Assembly: GCF_002159835.1 (NCBI RefSeq)
Contig: NZ_NFJL01000004.1
Location: 62,001 to 126,000, forward strand
DNA length: 64,000 bases
Reading direction: 5' to 3'
DNA from: Blautia sp. An249
GTDB lineage: Bacteria; Bacillota; Clostridia; Lachnospirales; Lachnospiraceae
This document shows positions 1 through 9,073 of this stretch, in pieces. Position 1 is the first letter of the stretch; each line of letters starts with the position of its first letter. The translations under genes were made by a program, and so were the position numbers. The notes under the pieces were generated by a model. That model worked only from the letters and a program-made list of their open reading frames with translations. It did not search any database and was not told the origin of the DNA.

Positions 1-207
1 AAGCTTATCTTTGAAAGCTATCCCAATGTTTTCGTATTTGCCGCCTCCTTTAATGAGGGCGCAATCCGGTTCTATGAGCGTCACGGTTATGAACGGGTGG
101 GAACCTTTAAAGACTATGTGGTCAGAGGAAGCGATGAGATTCTCTTCCGTAAAACAATCGGGCCGTCCGGCGGATTCCATAAGAAATACGAAAAGGTAGA
201 GATATAA
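1..207 (+). CDS. GNAT-like acetyltransferase, C-terminal fragment
   Basis: The reading frame is open from the first base of the window and ends at a TAA at 205-207, so only the last 68 codons are present. The residues around 20-40 (N-x-G-A-I-R-F-Y-E-R-H-G-Y) match the C-terminal part of GNAT N-acetyltransferases, where this helix and strand carry part of the acetyl-CoA site. The substrate cannot be told from this fragment. No terminator is evident before the DeoR gene about 95 bases downstream. Confidence 0.65.
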   Translation, partial: KLIFESYPNVFVFAASFNEGAIRFYERHGYERVGTFKDYVVRGSDEILFRKTIGPSGGFHKKYEKVEI

Positions 208-304
208 TTTTTCCTTACGGGGGATTTCCTTTCACTCATCTGGAAAGCAGAGAAATTCTATGCTATACTGAACGTGATTTATGAGTTTATAAGGAGCTGT
301 TGTG

Positions 305-1090
305 ATGAAATCCAATAATAAAATGAAGCATCGGCGCGAGAATATGCTGCAGCTTATCTGCGAGGCCCCCGTAACCACTATCAATGAACTGGCCGAATTT
401 TTTTCCGTATCTACGGAAACTATCCGAAAGGACATTGAATTTCTGGAAGAACAGGATCTGGTTATCCGTATCCACGGCGGTGTTGCGCCAAAGGAACGCA
501 AAAGTAACGAAACCCCTTTTTCCACCCGTTCCACCCATAATCTGGCCCAGAAACAGCGGATCGCCCAGGCCGCCTATCACATGATAAAACCCGGCGATTC
601 CATCATTCTGGAAAGCGGAACCACAGTACAGGAGCTGACAAAGCTGCTGGCCGATGACCAGGAGCTTCTCAAATCCCTGGTCATTATCACCATGTCTTTC
701 CGAATCATGGAAATCCTCCAGGAGAGCAGCTACAGCCATGTTTTTTTCCTGGGAGGACGGGTACGCCGGGATGACTTTATGACCTATGGTCATTATACAA
801 TTTCCATGCTCCAGCAGTTTCATGTGGATAAGGCTTTTATCGGGGGAGCAGGGATTAACCGGGAACTGGTTCTTACGGATTATTTTGATGAGGAGATTAT
901 GCTGCGCCGGCAGATTCTGGCTTCCTCTGATAAAACCATTCTCCTGGCAGACAGCTCCAAAATGGATAAAACAACTATCTTTTCCGTCTGCAATCTGAAG
1001 GACATCTATCGGCTGATTACGGATAAAGACTGCCCCGGGGAGATGACAAATCTATTCGATCAGAATAAAATCAGCTACCGGCTGGTATAA
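305..1090 (+). CDS. DeoR family transcriptional regulator
   Basis: About 261 residues, the usual DeoR length. An N-terminal winged helix-turn-helix (residues about 8-60, with T-I-N-E-L-A-E-F-F-S-V-S-T-E-T-I-R-K-D) is followed by the DeoR sensor domain, a sugar-phosphate-isomerase-like fold. Typical motifs are visible: G-D-S-I-I-L-E-S-G-T-T, a F-F-L-G-G-R-V-R segment and L-A-D-S-S-K near residue 217. AAGGAG at 291-296 lies 8 bases before ATG 305; a GTG immediately upstream at 302 is also possible. Family members normally sense phosphorylated sugars and repress a nearby catabolic operon, but no such operon is adjacent, so the target is unknown. Confidence 0.85.
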   Translation: MKSNNKMKHRRENMLQLICEAPVTTINELAEFFSVSTETIRKDIEFLEEQDLVIRIHGGVAPKERKSNETPFSTRSTHNLAQKQRIAQAAYHMIKPGDSIILESGTTVQELTKLLADDQELLKSLVIITMSFRIMEILQESSYSHVFFLGGRVRRDDFMTYGHYTISMLQQFHVDKAFIGGAGINRELVLTDYFDEEIMLRRQILASSDKTILLADSSKMDKTTIFSVCNLKDIYRLITDKDCPGEMTNLFDQNKISYRLV

Positions 1091-1091
1091 A

Positions 1092-1140
1092 AACTGCCGC
1101 AGCTATGAATGAAAAACTCATAGCTGCGGCAGTTTTTTCT
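1092..1140. terminator. Intrinsic terminator between convergent genes
   Basis: A strong hairpin with a 17-base stem begins right after the DeoR stop codon (arms about 1092-1108 and 1118-1134) and is followed by a T run. The left side is A-rich, so it can also terminate the convergent ATP-grasp gene. Confidence 0.85.
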
Positions 1141-1141
1141 T

Positions 1142-2398
1142 TTATTTTGGATAAGAAGGTATTTCGTTTCTGTAAATAACTTCCTCGCCCTTTTCATCTG
1201 TAATGGAAATTTCCCGGTAGATTTTCTCTGTCAGTCTGTCCAGGTCTTTCCGGTCTTTTCCCCGGATATAATACCGGGCCACGTAAGGATTTCTTCCATG
1301 CTCTTCTATAATTTCTCCTCCCCGGTAAAACAGCCAGCATTCCTTTACCTGTTCCAGTTCTCCCAGGCGGCGGGCTGTCTTTTGATCTGCAATCTTCTTT
1401 CCCGGCTTTCCATGAAAATATAAAACAGCACAGCAGTTGTGAAAAAACGGCTGATGGCCTTTTACCAGGCGCGCCAGACTTTCTTTGTCATAAGCATAAT
1501 CTAAAAGCAGATCTTCCACCTTTAAACCGCTGCAGTAATCAATCAGCTCATGCTCGTATCCCAGAAACCGGCCCGCCACTTCGCAGACAGAGATTCCCCT
1601 CCGGGGATTCCAGAAAAACTGCATGGAAAGGATTCCCTCTTTCTGCCCGGTATAATCCGCTACTTTCTGCAGGATTTCTCTGGCGTCTTCATAAACCTCT
1701 GTCATAAGACAGGAAGGATACACATTTCTGGTACTGATGGGAATCTCCCTTTGATTTACCGGTGTTTTTTCCCGGTCGGCAAGACTTAACACGTAAACCT
1801 GCCCTTCCAGCACCCAGGTCATCATATTAAATTCATAGCCATCCTGGTACTCTTCCACCAGAATCTCTGGCTTCTGGGAATATCCCTTCACTTTCTGAAA
1901 ATATTCCCGGATTTCCAATGGAGAATTTAAAATGTAGACACCTCTGGAACCGTATCGATCCAGGGGTTTGCTTACCACCGGAAATCTGAGTCCGGAAGTT
2001 TCCTGATCGGTGAAGTCCTCTCTCAGGCAGACATGGTTTGCACTGGCAATTCCCAGCTCTTGAAACATCTCTTTCATCTTCTGCTTGTTCCGGTAATAAT
2101 CCAGTTTCTTCGGCCGGAAATAGCAGGGCAGACCCGCCTTGTCTGCAATTTTTACCATACACTCAAATAAATAATCGGAAAAAGAAGTCAGGATTGCATC
2201 CACCTTTTCTGCCCGGCAGATTTCTGCAATCTTCTCAATCTCTCCCGGATTCACCGTATACGCCTTATCTGCCGCTGCCTTCCCTTCTCCGTCTGCATAT
2301 CCGTCGCAGACAATGGTATATATTCCTCTTTCCCGAGCCATCTCTATTAATTGCACAAACTCTCTGAGGGATCCCAGAATCAACAGTCTGTGGTTCAT
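1142..2398 (-). CDS. ATP-grasp domain protein (carboxylate-amine ligase type)
   Basis: 418 residues. The N-terminus (L-L-I-L-G-S-L-R-E) is a pre-ATP-grasp Rossmann-like segment, followed by an ATP-grasp fold from about residue 110. Recognisable pieces are F-P-V-V-S-K-P-L-D-R-Y-G-S-R-G-V (ATP-binding lysine and glycine-rich loop) and I-L-V-E-E-Y-Q-D-G-Y-E-F. ATP-grasp enzymes join a carboxylate to an amine or thiol through an acyl-phosphate; the substrates here are unknown. It is the last gene of an apparent operon hemW - glycosyltransferase - aminotransferase - ATP-grasp, 19 bases after the aminotransferase stop. That context suggests assembly of an amino-sugar or surface-linked metabolite. 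Start ATG 2398 is preceded by an A/G-rich ribosome binding site. Confidence 0.8.
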   Translation of the reverse strand: MNHRLLILGSLREFVQLIEMARERGIYTIVCDGYADGEGKAAADKAYTVNPGEIEKIAEICRAEKVDAILTSFSDYLFECMVKIADKAGLPCYFRPKKLDYYRNKQKMKEMFQELGIASANHVCLREDFTDQETSGLRFPVVSKPLDRYGSRGVYILNSPLEIREYFQKVKGYSQKPEILVEEYQDGYEFNMMTWVLEGQVYVLSLADREKTPVNQREIPISTRNVYPSCLMTEVYEDAREILQKVADYTGQKEGILSMQFFWNPRRGISVCEVAGRFLGYEHELIDYCSGLKVEDLLLDYAYDKESLARLVKGHQPFFHNCCAVLYFHGKPGKKIADQKTARRLGELEQVKECWLFYRGGEIIEEHGRNPYVARYYIRGKDRKDLDRLTEKIYREISITDEKGEEVIYRNEIPSYPK

Positions 2399-2417
2399 AT
2401 GTTTATTCCCCTCTTTC

Positions 2418-3386
2418 CTAAAACTTTTTTACCGTCTCTGCCAGACGCTCCATTTCTTCCGGCCCGTATCTCTGATCACAGGGCAGAGGAAGGATATTGG
2501 CAGCCATCTGATATTCTGTGCTTTCTTCGGGCATGTCCCTTAATACATTGGACCAGTACAGGGGAACATAGATTTTTTCTGCTGCAAGACGCCTTCTAAG
2601 TTCCTGCCCGCCGGGTACCCGGTAAGGATATACAAAGGGCCCCTCCGGCTTTTGAAATTCCTGTCGGTTTCCTTCGTCCAGCAGACTTTGGAGTATCTCA
2701 TAATTTTGGTTCCTCTTTTCTTTCGCCCTTTCATAATCAATGGCTTTTAAAAGATTTCCGGTTATTTTAGACATCTTTTTAACAGTTTCCTCTCCAAATC
2801 CATGGGCGCTTGCAAGCATATCCTGATAATAACCGGATGCGTCCTGTTCATATCGTCCCAGAATATGCTTCATCCGGGCCCCGGAACAGTCCCTTTCCAG
2901 TCTCTGATACTCCTCTTTCGCTTTTTCCGCCACGTCTCCAGGAAGTGACAGAAGTCCGCCGTCCGGCAGACCAAAGAATTTCCGCGGGGAATAGAGGGTG
3001 GGAATATCCTTTAAAGGCCTCTGGTAAAAGGCATGGGTATGATCCACCAGCACAAAACCATATTTCTTCTGATAAGCACGAATTCTCTGATCTGTAAGCT
3101 GGCCGTAATAGTTGACCAGATATACGTATTCTCCCTCTCTGGGCTCTTTTTCCAAAATGGGGGTGAAGTTTTCATCTATCTGGTACCAGTGAAGCTCTTT
3201 CCCCCATTTCCTGCAGATTTCCGTTACCGAGTCACAGAGAAAACGGGGCAGAAACAGCTTTTCTGCCTGTAATATTTCCAACGCGAACAAAAGAGCCGTC
3301 CTGCCCAGATTCAGATGCAGAAGCTTAGGGTAATGGTCTTCTCCCTTCAGTTCTTCCAGTTCCAGATAGCCTCCGATTTCTTTCAT
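2418..3386 (-). CDS. DegT/DnrJ-like PLP-dependent aminotransferase
   Basis: About 322 residues. The fold-type I aminotransferase pattern of the DegT/DnrJ/EryC1 group is visible: an N-terminal G-R-T-A-L segment, V-D-H-T-H-A-F at about residue 115 (PLP-contacting Asp and His) and S-P-R-K-F-F-G-L-P-D-G-G near residue 135, whose Lys is the likely Schiff-base lysine. It is shorter than typical family members (about 370-400). ATG 3386 is preferred over an upstream start because it has AAAGGA just before it and lies 19 bases after the glycosyltransferase stop. DegT enzymes usually aminate keto-sugars, which fits the flanking glycosyltransferase and ATP-grasp genes, but the substrate is not known. 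Confidence 0.75.
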   Translation of the reverse strand: MKEIGGYLELEELKGEDHYPKLLHLNLGRTALLFALEILQAEKLFLPRFLCDSVTEICRKWGKELHWYQIDENFTPILEKEPREGEYVYLVNYYGQLTDQRIRAYQKKYGFVLVDHTHAFYQRPLKDIPTLYSPRKFFGLPDGGLLSLPGDVAEKAKEEYQRLERDCSGARMKHILGRYEQDASGYYQDMLASAHGFGEETVKKMSKITGNLLKAIDYERAKEKRNQNYEILQSLLDEGNRQEFQKPEGPFVYPYRVPGGQELRRRLAAEKIYVPLYWSNVLRDMPEESTEYQMAANILPLPCDQRYGPEEMERLAETVKKF

Positions 3387-3405
3387 ACTTTTCCTTTCTG
3401 CGCCT

Positions 3406-4335
3406 TTAAAGCTTCTTGCGCCGTTCCACGTAATTGGGCATCTTTTTCGCCTCATCCAGAACATGCATCAGATACTGTCCCAGAATTCCTATACCTAAAA
3501 GAATCAGCCCATTGTAGGCCAGGATAAGAAGAACCAGAGTGGTCCAGCCTTCCACTGACGCTCCAAAAGCCAGATAACGCACCAGATAGACAATTCCCAG
3601 AATGATACTGATAATAAAACTTACAATTCCAATATCCCTGACCACAATCAGCGGAAAGGCCGAATTGGTTGTAATGTCGTAAATTAAATCCGACACCAGA
3701 TGCCGGAAGGTATAATTGCTCTTTCCGAATTTACGGGCGTCGTGGTGTACCGGCACATTAATGATCCGGTTAGAAGTCTGCACCAGAAGATTCCCAATCT
3801 GAGGCAGATGGGTATCTGTATTCAGGATTGCTTCCACAATGAAACGCCGCATCAGACGGAAACTGGTAATCTCCAGATTCGGATCCTTATGCAGCATCTT
3901 AGAAGTGGCAAAAATGGACACCCGGGTCCCTATTTTCCGAATGAGATTATGCTTCCTGTTCTCATATCTGGCCAGAATTACATCCACATCGTCTCTTTCA
4001 TTCATTACCTGAATCATCTTAGGCAGTTCTTCCGGCCGATGCTGCAGATCATCATCCATGGTAATAATAAAATCCCCTTTGGCATAATGAAATCCGCACA
4101 GAAGGGCCGGATGCTGGCCGAAATTCCTGGCCATCTGGATGATCTTCACCCGCCTGTCCGTCTCATGAAGTTTTTCCATAACCTCATAGGAGCCGTCCCG
4201 GGAGCTGTCGTCCACCAGAATCAGCTCAAATTCTTCTTTAATTTCCGTTTCAAATACCTGTTTTAACCGGGTATACAGTTCTTCCAGCGTATGTTCGGAA
4301 TTGTATACCGGCACCACCACAGAATATAAGCTCAT
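3406..4335 (-). CDS. Family 2 glycosyltransferase with C-terminal membrane helices
   Basis: About 309 residues. The GT-A domain starts with Y-S-V-V-V-P-V-Y-N-S-E and carries V-D-D-S-S-R-D-G-S and M-D-D-D-L-Q-H-R-P-E-E-L, the nucleotide-sugar and metal-binding Asp motifs. Two hydrophobic helices follow at about residues 225-250 and 260-285. This is the layout of polyprenyl-phosphate glycosyltransferases (ArnC, GtrB, DPM1-like), which move a sugar onto undecaprenyl phosphate at the inner membrane. ATG 4335 overlaps the hemW stop as ATGA and has GGGAGAG upstream, giving translational coupling; an in-frame ATG at 4350 is less likely. Confidence 0.85.
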   Translation of the reverse strand: MSLYSVVVPVYNSEHTLEELYTRLKQVFETEIKEEFELILVDDSSRDGSYEVMEKLHETDRRVKIIQMARNFGQHPALLCGFHYAKGDFIITMDDDLQHRPEELPKMIQVMNERDDVDVILARYENRKHNLIRKIGTRVSIFATSKMLHKDPNLEITSFRLMRRFIVEAILNTDTHLPQIGNLLVQTSNRIINVPVHHDARKFGKSNYTFRHLVSDLIYDITTNSAFPLIVVRDIGIVSFIISIILGIVYLVRYLAFGASVEGWTTLVLLILAYNGLILLGIGILGQYLMHVLDEAKKMPNYVERRKKL

Positions 4336-5477
4336 TGTTCTCTCTCCCATTCTTCATCCAACAGAAAATCCACAAAAACCTGATTACTCAAGGAGATTCC
4401 TTTTCGTGTCAGAAATAACCTCCCCTGTTCTCTCTTTAACAGTCCCAGGGCCTCATGTTTCTGTATCGCGTCCTTGTATACCTGAGTCAGAGACAGGTGA
4501 AAATACTTCTCAAAATCAGCCTCCGAAATCCCCTTTGTCATTCGGAGTCCCAGAAACAGGAACTCCTCCATTTCGGATTTCTGATCCAGAACTTCCTTAT
4601 TTTCCCTGATTTTGTTAAGATTGCCGCTGTTCTCCAGATAAATTTCCATTTTTCCCGTATTGGCAAAACGGGTTTTGTTCCATAAAGACGCGGCTCCCAG
4701 TCCAAATCCCAGGTACTCTTTTCTCTCCCAGTAACCGATGTTATGACGGCATGCAAACCCTTTCTTTGCATAATTGGAGATTTCATACTGCTGATACCCC
4801 TGCTGTCCCAGGATCTCTCCTGTTCGTTCATACATCATGCGTTCTGTCTCTTCATCCGGAAGATCCAGATTGCGGCAGGCAAAGGGCGTGCCTTCTTCTA
4901 CAATCAGACTGTAGGCTGAAATGTGCTCCGGCCGGTAACCCATCAAACGAAGCAGATTCTCCTCCCAGGACTGTAAGGTCTGGCCGGGAATTCCGGACAT
5001 CAAATCCACATTAATATTGGTAAATCCCGCCTCTCGGGCCAGATAAAAGCTCTCCTCAAACTCCTTAGCCGTATGAATTCTTCCCAGCTCTTTCAGCTCT
5101 CGATCCGAAAGGGACTGACAACCGATACTGAGACGGTTTATTCCGGCCTGTCGGTAAATCGCCAGCTTTTCTCCGGTCAGGGTTCCCGGATTAGCTTCCA
5201 TGGAGATCTCCGCCTGTTCTGAAAGGAGGAAATTCTTCCTTACTTCTTCCAGAATTCCGGCGATTTCCTCCGGTTGTGCACAGGAAGGTGTTCCTCCTCC
5301 GATGAAAACCGTATCCACCTGACAATCTCTGTCTGAGGCCGCCTGCAGCTCCTTTCTCAGAGCCGAAAAATAGGCCTTCTGCGTTTCCAAAGTCCCCGGT
5401 CCGGACAAAAAATCACAGTAATCGCATTTCTTCACACAAAAGGGAATATGTATATACACTTCCAATCCACGTTTCAT
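4332..5477 (-). CDS. hemW: HemW-like radical SAM protein
   Basis: About 381 residues, normal for HemW. The N-terminus reads Y-I-H-I-P-F-C-V-K-K-C-D-Y-C-D-F, the CxxxCxxC [4Fe-4S] radical SAM motif with the HemW-type extra residues, followed by F-I-G-G-G-T-P-S and the C-terminal HemN-like domain. HemW is regarded as a heme chaperone rather than a coproporphyrinogen oxidase; older annotations call it oxygen-independent coproporphyrinogen III oxidase-like. ATG 5477 has AGGGAG six bases upstream and follows the lipoprotein stop by 17 bases. The lepA-hemW neighbourhood is common in Clostridia. Confidence 0.92.
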   Translation of the reverse strand: MKRGLEVYIHIPFCVKKCDYCDFLSGPGTLETQKAYFSALRKELQAASDRDCQVDTVFIGGGTPSCAQPEEIAGILEEVRKNFLLSEQAEISMEANPGTLTGEKLAIYRQAGINRLSIGCQSLSDRELKELGRIHTAKEFEESFYLAREAGFTNINVDLMSGIPGQTLQSWEENLLRLMGYRPEHISAYSLIVEEGTPFACRNLDLPDEETERMMYERTGEILGQQGYQQYEISNYAKKGFACRHNIGYWERKEYLGFGLGAASLWNKTRFANTGKMEIYLENSGNLNKIRENKEVLDQKSEMEEFLFLGLRMTKGISEADFEKYFHLSLTQVYKDAIQKHEALGLLKREQGRLFLTRKGISLSNQVFVDFLLDEEWEREQ

Positions 5478-5494
5478 GAATTCTCCCTGTTTTC

Positions 5495-5965
5495 TCAATA
5501 TTCGTCTTCGCTGTAATAATCGGAGCCGTCGTCACTGTAATCCTCATAGCTGTCGTCACTGTAACCGGAATCATCCTCACTGTAGTCCTCTTCACTGTAG
5601 TCGCTGTAGTCCTCTTCGCTGTAATCGGAACTGTCGTCGCTGTAGTCTTCTCCATCCTCTCCGGACTGTGAACCGTCGGAACCTTCATCTGAAGGCGCCT
5701 GGGTAGGAGTTACAGGTACGGTAATCTCTCCCTTTGCCTTCTGATTTACATATTCGTTGACCATGGTTATATCTCCGTTTGTCACCACGCTCCCGCCGCT
5801 TGGTTCCGGTGTGGGAGTAGGACCGGGCGTGGGAGTCAGAAGCTCCTGTATCCCGCTGTCGCTCTCCTTATCCTCTCCACAGCCTGCCATCCCGACTGCC
5901 AGCGTTCCTGTCAGCAGGCAGACTGCCAGGATTCTTCCTATTTTCCATACTTTTTTACTTTCCAT
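5495..5965 (-). CDS. Lipoprotein with acidic Asp/Tyr/Ser-rich tail
   Basis: 156 residues. A lipoprotein signal peptide ends in a lipobox A-V-G-M-A-G-C near residue 29. A Thr-Pro linker (T-P-T-P-G-P-T-P-T-P) follows, then a short globular stretch, then about 55 residues made almost only of Asp, Glu, Ser, Tyr and Gly in D-Y-S-E-E-like repeats. The tail is strongly acidic and probably disordered; metal or cation binding is possible but unproven. It lies between lepA and hemW in the same direction with 17-base gaps, so it is probably cotranscribed. No known family was recognised. Confidence 0.75.
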   Translation of the reverse strand: MESKKVWKIGRILAVCLLTGTLAVGMAGCGEDKESDSGIQELLTPTPGPTPTPEPSGGSVVTNGDITMVNEYVNQKAKGEITVPVTPTQAPSDEGSDGSQSGEDGEDYSDDSSDYSEEDYSDYSEEDYSEDDSGYSDDSYEDYSDDGSDYYSEDEY

Positions 5966-5982
5966 GTATTTCCTCCATCAGA

Positions 5983-7791
5983 CTATTTGTCATCCAGTTT
6001 CAGAACACTCATGAATGCTTTCTGGGGAATCTCCACATTTCCCACCTGGCGCATCCGCTTCTTACCTTCCTTCTGTTTCTCCAGAAGTTTCTTCTTCCGG
6101 CTGATGTCGCCTCCGTAACATTTGGCCAGGACGTCTTTTCTCATGGCTTTTACCGTCTCGCGGGCAATAATTTTACTTCCAATAGCCGCCTGAATAGGTA
6201 TTTCAAAGAGCTGGCGGGGAATCTCTTCTTTTAATTTTTCACACATCTTCCTGCCCCGCTCATAAGCGGTGTCCGTATGCACAATAAAGGAAAGGGCGTC
6301 CACTTCTTCTTTATTTACCAGAATATCCAGTTTCACCAATTCGCTTCTTTCGTAGCCGCATAAGTCGTAGTCCAGGGAAGCATACCCTCTGGAGCGGGAC
6401 TTCAGGGCGTCAAAGAAGTCATAGATAATTTCATTGAGAGGAAGCTTGTATTTCAAAAGAGCCCTTGTCTCTTCCATGTATTCCATTCCCTGATACTGAC
6501 CGCGCCGTTCCTGGCATAAGTCCATAATGGAACCGATAAACTCTGTCGTCACCATAATCTCTGCTTCCACCATAGGTTCTTCCATATATTCGATTTCCGA
6601 AGGATCCGGAAGGTTGGAAGGATTGGTCAGTTCTATCATCTCTCCGTTGGTTTTATAGACTTTGTAAATAACGCCGGGAGCCGTGGTCACCAGATCCAGG
6701 TTATATTCTCTTTCCAGACGCTCCTGGATAATTTCCAGATGAAGCAGACCTAAAAATCCGCAGCGGAAACCAAATCCCAGCGCCACAGAGGTCTCCGGTT
6801 CGTACTGCAGGGAGGCGTCGTTTAACTGAAGTTTTTCCAAAGCATCCCTTAAATCCCCGTATTTGGCTCCGTCTGCCGGATACATCCCGCAGTATACCAT
6901 GGGGTTTACTTTCTTATAGCCAGGAAGCGCCTCCTTACAGGGGTTTTTCTGAGTAGTTACCGTATCGCCCACCCGGGTGTCTCTTACGTTCTTAATACTT
7001 GCCGTCAGATAGCCTACCATTCCTGCTGACAGTTCTTCACAGGGGATAAACTGTCCGGCTCCGAAGTAGCCTACTTCCACCACTTCCGCTTCGGCTCCTG
7101 TGGCCATCATCCGGATGGGGGTACCCTTTCTGACAGTTCCCTCTTTCACCCGGCAAAATACAATTACCCCTTTATAGGAATCATAGATAGAATCAAAGAT
7201 CAGCGCCTTCAGGGGAGCTTGCGGATCGCCCTGGGGCGCAGGAATTTTCTGTACAATCTGCTCCAGAACTTCCTCCACGTTCAGCCCTGTCTTGGCGGAA
7301 ATCCGGGGCGCATCCTGGGCCTCAATTCCGATTACATCCTCAATTTCGTTAATCACACGCTCCGGCTCCGCACTGGGGAGATCAATCTTATTAATCACCG
7401 GAAGCACGTCCAAATCGTGATCCAGCGCAAGATATACATTGGCCAGAGTCTGGGCTTCAATTCCCTGAGCCGCATCCACCACCAGAACAGCCCCGTCGCA
7501 GGCTGCCAGGGAACGGGAAACTTCATAATTAAAGTCCACATGTCCCGGGGTATCTATCAGATTGAAAATATATTCTTCACCGTCTTCTGCCTTATAAACA
7601 ATCCGGACCGCCTGGGATTTAATGGTAATTCCACGCTCTCTTTCCAGTTCCATGTTATCCAGAACCTGCGCCTGCATCTCCCTTTCTGTAAGCAGTCCCG
7701 TCTTTTCAATAATACGGTCCGCCAGGGTTGACTTTCCGTGATCTATATGGGCAATAATACAAAAATTTCTGATTTTACTCTGATCTGTCAT
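5983..7791 (-). CDS. lepA: Elongation factor 4 (LepA)
   Basis: 602 residues, the normal LepA length. The GTPase domain starts with [17 protein letters not shown] (P loop) and has D-T-P-G-H-V-D-F and N-K-I-D-L-P. The LepA-specific C-terminus ([27 protein letters not shown]) is intact. LepA is a ribosome-binding GTPase that acts on stalled or pre-translocation ribosomes. ATG 7791 is chosen because family members start here; the GAGGAGG upstream lies about 14 bases away, an unusually long spacing, and the longer open frame to 7881 adds only non-conserved residues. Confidence 0.97.
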   Translation of the reverse strand: MTDQSKIRNFCIIAHIDHGKSTLADRIIEKTGLLTEREMQAQVLDNMELERERGITIKSQAVRIVYKAEDGEEYIFNLIDTPGHVDFNYEVSRSLAACDGAVLVVDAAQGIEAQTLANVYLALDHDLDVLPVINKIDLPSAEPERVINEIEDVIGIEAQDAPRISAKTGLNVEEVLEQIVQKIPAPQGDPQAPLKALIFDSIYDSYKGVIVFCRVKEGTVRKGTPIRMMATGAEAEVVEVGYFGAGQFIPCEELSAGMVGYLTASIKNVRDTRVGDTVTTQKNPCKEALPGYKKVNPMVYCGMYPADGAKYGDLRDALEKLQLNDASLQYEPETSVALGFGFRCGFLGLLHLEIIQERLEREYNLDLVTTAPGVIYKVYKTNGEMIELTNPSNLPDPSEIEYMEEPMVEAEIMVTTEFIGSIMDLCQERRGQYQGMEYMEETRALLKYKLPLNEIIYDFFDALKSRSRGYASLDYDLCGYERSELVKLDILVNKEEVDALSFIVHTDTAYERGRKMCEKLKEEIPRQLFEIPIQAAIGSKIIARETVKAMRKDVLAKCYGGDISRKKKLLEKQKEGKKRMRQVGNVEIPQKAFMSVLKLDDK

Positions 7792-7894
7792 TTTTGCAGT
7801 GTATTCCTCCTCTTGTTGTTTGGAAATCCTATTTGCTGATCTGTTATTATACCAGAAGAAAACCTGCAAGTCCACTCTCAAAAAGGGAGTATTC

Positions 7895-9028
7895 CTACTC
7901 CCCGCTTAAGACTTTATTTAAAATATCTGCGAACGGCTCCATGGCGTTTCTTACCTCTTCCACCGTGTTGGTCTGGGCTCCCACCTCTAAGAGCAGCGCC
8001 CGGGGACGCAGATGCAGATTATAGCGAAGCCCCGACAGATAGATTCCCCGGTAAAAGTCCGGGTAATACTGTGCCGCCTGCATTTCAAGCTGGAAAGAAA
8101 AGGCCAGATTATCCTGGATATAGGGATTGGGCAGATAGTCCACCGGACCGTTATTTACCGTATAACTAAGGCCGTTATAAAACATAATCTGAGCCGTTGG
8201 TTTCCCATTAATTTCTGTCACCAGACGGCGGTCTTCGGGAACTCCGTCCCGGTGCAGATCCAACACCACTTCAATGGATGGATTTTCTTCCAGAAGAGGT
8301 TCCACATACTCTCTGGCATAATCATAGGCCCGATTGCGGTCAATCTGCCCGTCCACCACATCGAACTGTTCCGTTACATGGAGAACCTGATAGCCGTACT
8401 GCTCTGTGAGAAGCTGTGTCAGATAGTTTCCCATACCCACAACTCCGTCTTCCGGATTACTGGTATCGGAATCTGCAAAAAATTCCTGAGAATGGCTGTG
8501 ATAGATGAGAATCTGGGGCTGGGAAGCATCTTTTTCCAGGGTCAGATCCTTCTCCATGAAGGCTGCTGCATTCAGGTTCTGAGAATCCGCCGACGTATTG
8601 GTATCCACAATAAAAAACTGGTTCAGCAGATAATCATAATCCGCCAGTTTCTCCGGGGATAAATCCAAAACAGGACAGGGTGTCTCCGCCACCGGCGCCA
8701 GCAGATTGTTTCCGGCAGAAGCCGTCTCTGTTTCTTCCTCTGCTTCTGTTTTCTCTTCTTCCTCCTTCTCCACAGCGCCTTCGTTTTCTCCCATTACCTG
8801 GGTATTTAAGTAAGCTTCGTTAGCTTTTACAATTTTCTCATAGGTTTCCGGATCCTCTGTCAGAGGGCTGTAGACACTTTGTTCCTCCAGAAAGCGGTAC
8901 AGGGGAAGCTTGTTCCACAAAAAATCCGGACCCTGCCTGAAATTCTGAAAGCCAGGACTGTACAAGACAAAAATCCCCGCCATGCACAGGCATAAAAGAA
9001 TGCAGCACGCCTTCTGGACATTCGTCAC
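7895..9028 (-). CDS. spoIIP: Stage II sporulation protein P
   Basis: 377 residues. An N-terminal membrane helix (about 7-25) is followed by an acidic linker (80-105, mostly Glu) and the SpoIIP amidase/endopeptidase domain. Motifs are Y-H-S-H-S-Q-E-F (176-183) and V-L-D-L-H-R-D-G (255-262), which supply the zinc-binding residues, and L-L-E-V-G near the C-terminus. SpoIIP works with SpoIID and SpoIIM to hydrolyse peptidoglycan during engulfment. The start is GTG 9028, preceded by GAGGTGAGGTGAT. It lies directly after gpr, the common clostridial arrangement. Confidence 0.93.
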   Translation of the reverse strand: MTNVQKACCILLCLCMAGIFVLYSPGFQNFRQGPDFLWNKLPLYRFLEEQSVYSPLTEDPETYEKIVKANEAYLNTQVMGENEGAVEKEEEEKTEAEEETETASAGNNLLAPVAETPCPVLDLSPEKLADYDYLLNQFFIVDTNTSADSQNLNAAAFMEKDLTLEKDASQPQILIYHSHSQEFFADSDTSNPEDGVVGMGNYLTQLLTEQYGYQVLHVTEQFDVVDGQIDRNRAYDYAREYVEPLLEENPSIEVVLDLHRDGVPEDRRLVTEINGKPTAQIMFYNGLSYTVNNGPVDYLPNPYIQDNLAFSFQLEMQAAQYYPDFYRGIYLSGLRYNLHLRPRALLLEVGAQTNTVEEVRNAMEPFADILNKVLSGE

Positions 9029-9040
9029 TTTATCACCTCA

Positions 9041-9070
9041 CCTCTTAGACTATATATGAGTCTAAAGAGG
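9041..9070 (-). other. Hairpin between gpr and spoIIP
   Basis: Inverted repeat TTAGACT / AGTCTAA (9045-9051 and 9059-9065), extended outward by CCTC and GAGG with one bulged base. On the minus-strand transcript it sits just after the gpr stop, and its 3' arm touches the spoIIP ribosome binding site. There is no T run, so it is not a normal terminator. It may affect mRNA processing or spoIIP translation; this is inference. Confidence 0.5.
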
Positions 9071-9073
9071 AAA

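Noticed and set aside
287-823. A 178-codon minus-strand open frame opposite the DeoR gene
   Set aside because: Antisense shadow; the DeoR reading frame has all family motifs.
5413-5706. Thr/Ile-rich and Cys/Arg/His-rich open frames over the acidic repeat
   Set aside because: Alternative frames of the repeat coding for the acidic lipoprotein tail.
7219-8662. Plus-strand open frames of 170 and 216 codons opposite lepA and spoIIP
   Set aside because: Composition of mirrored codons, no start signals, and strong genes on the other strand.
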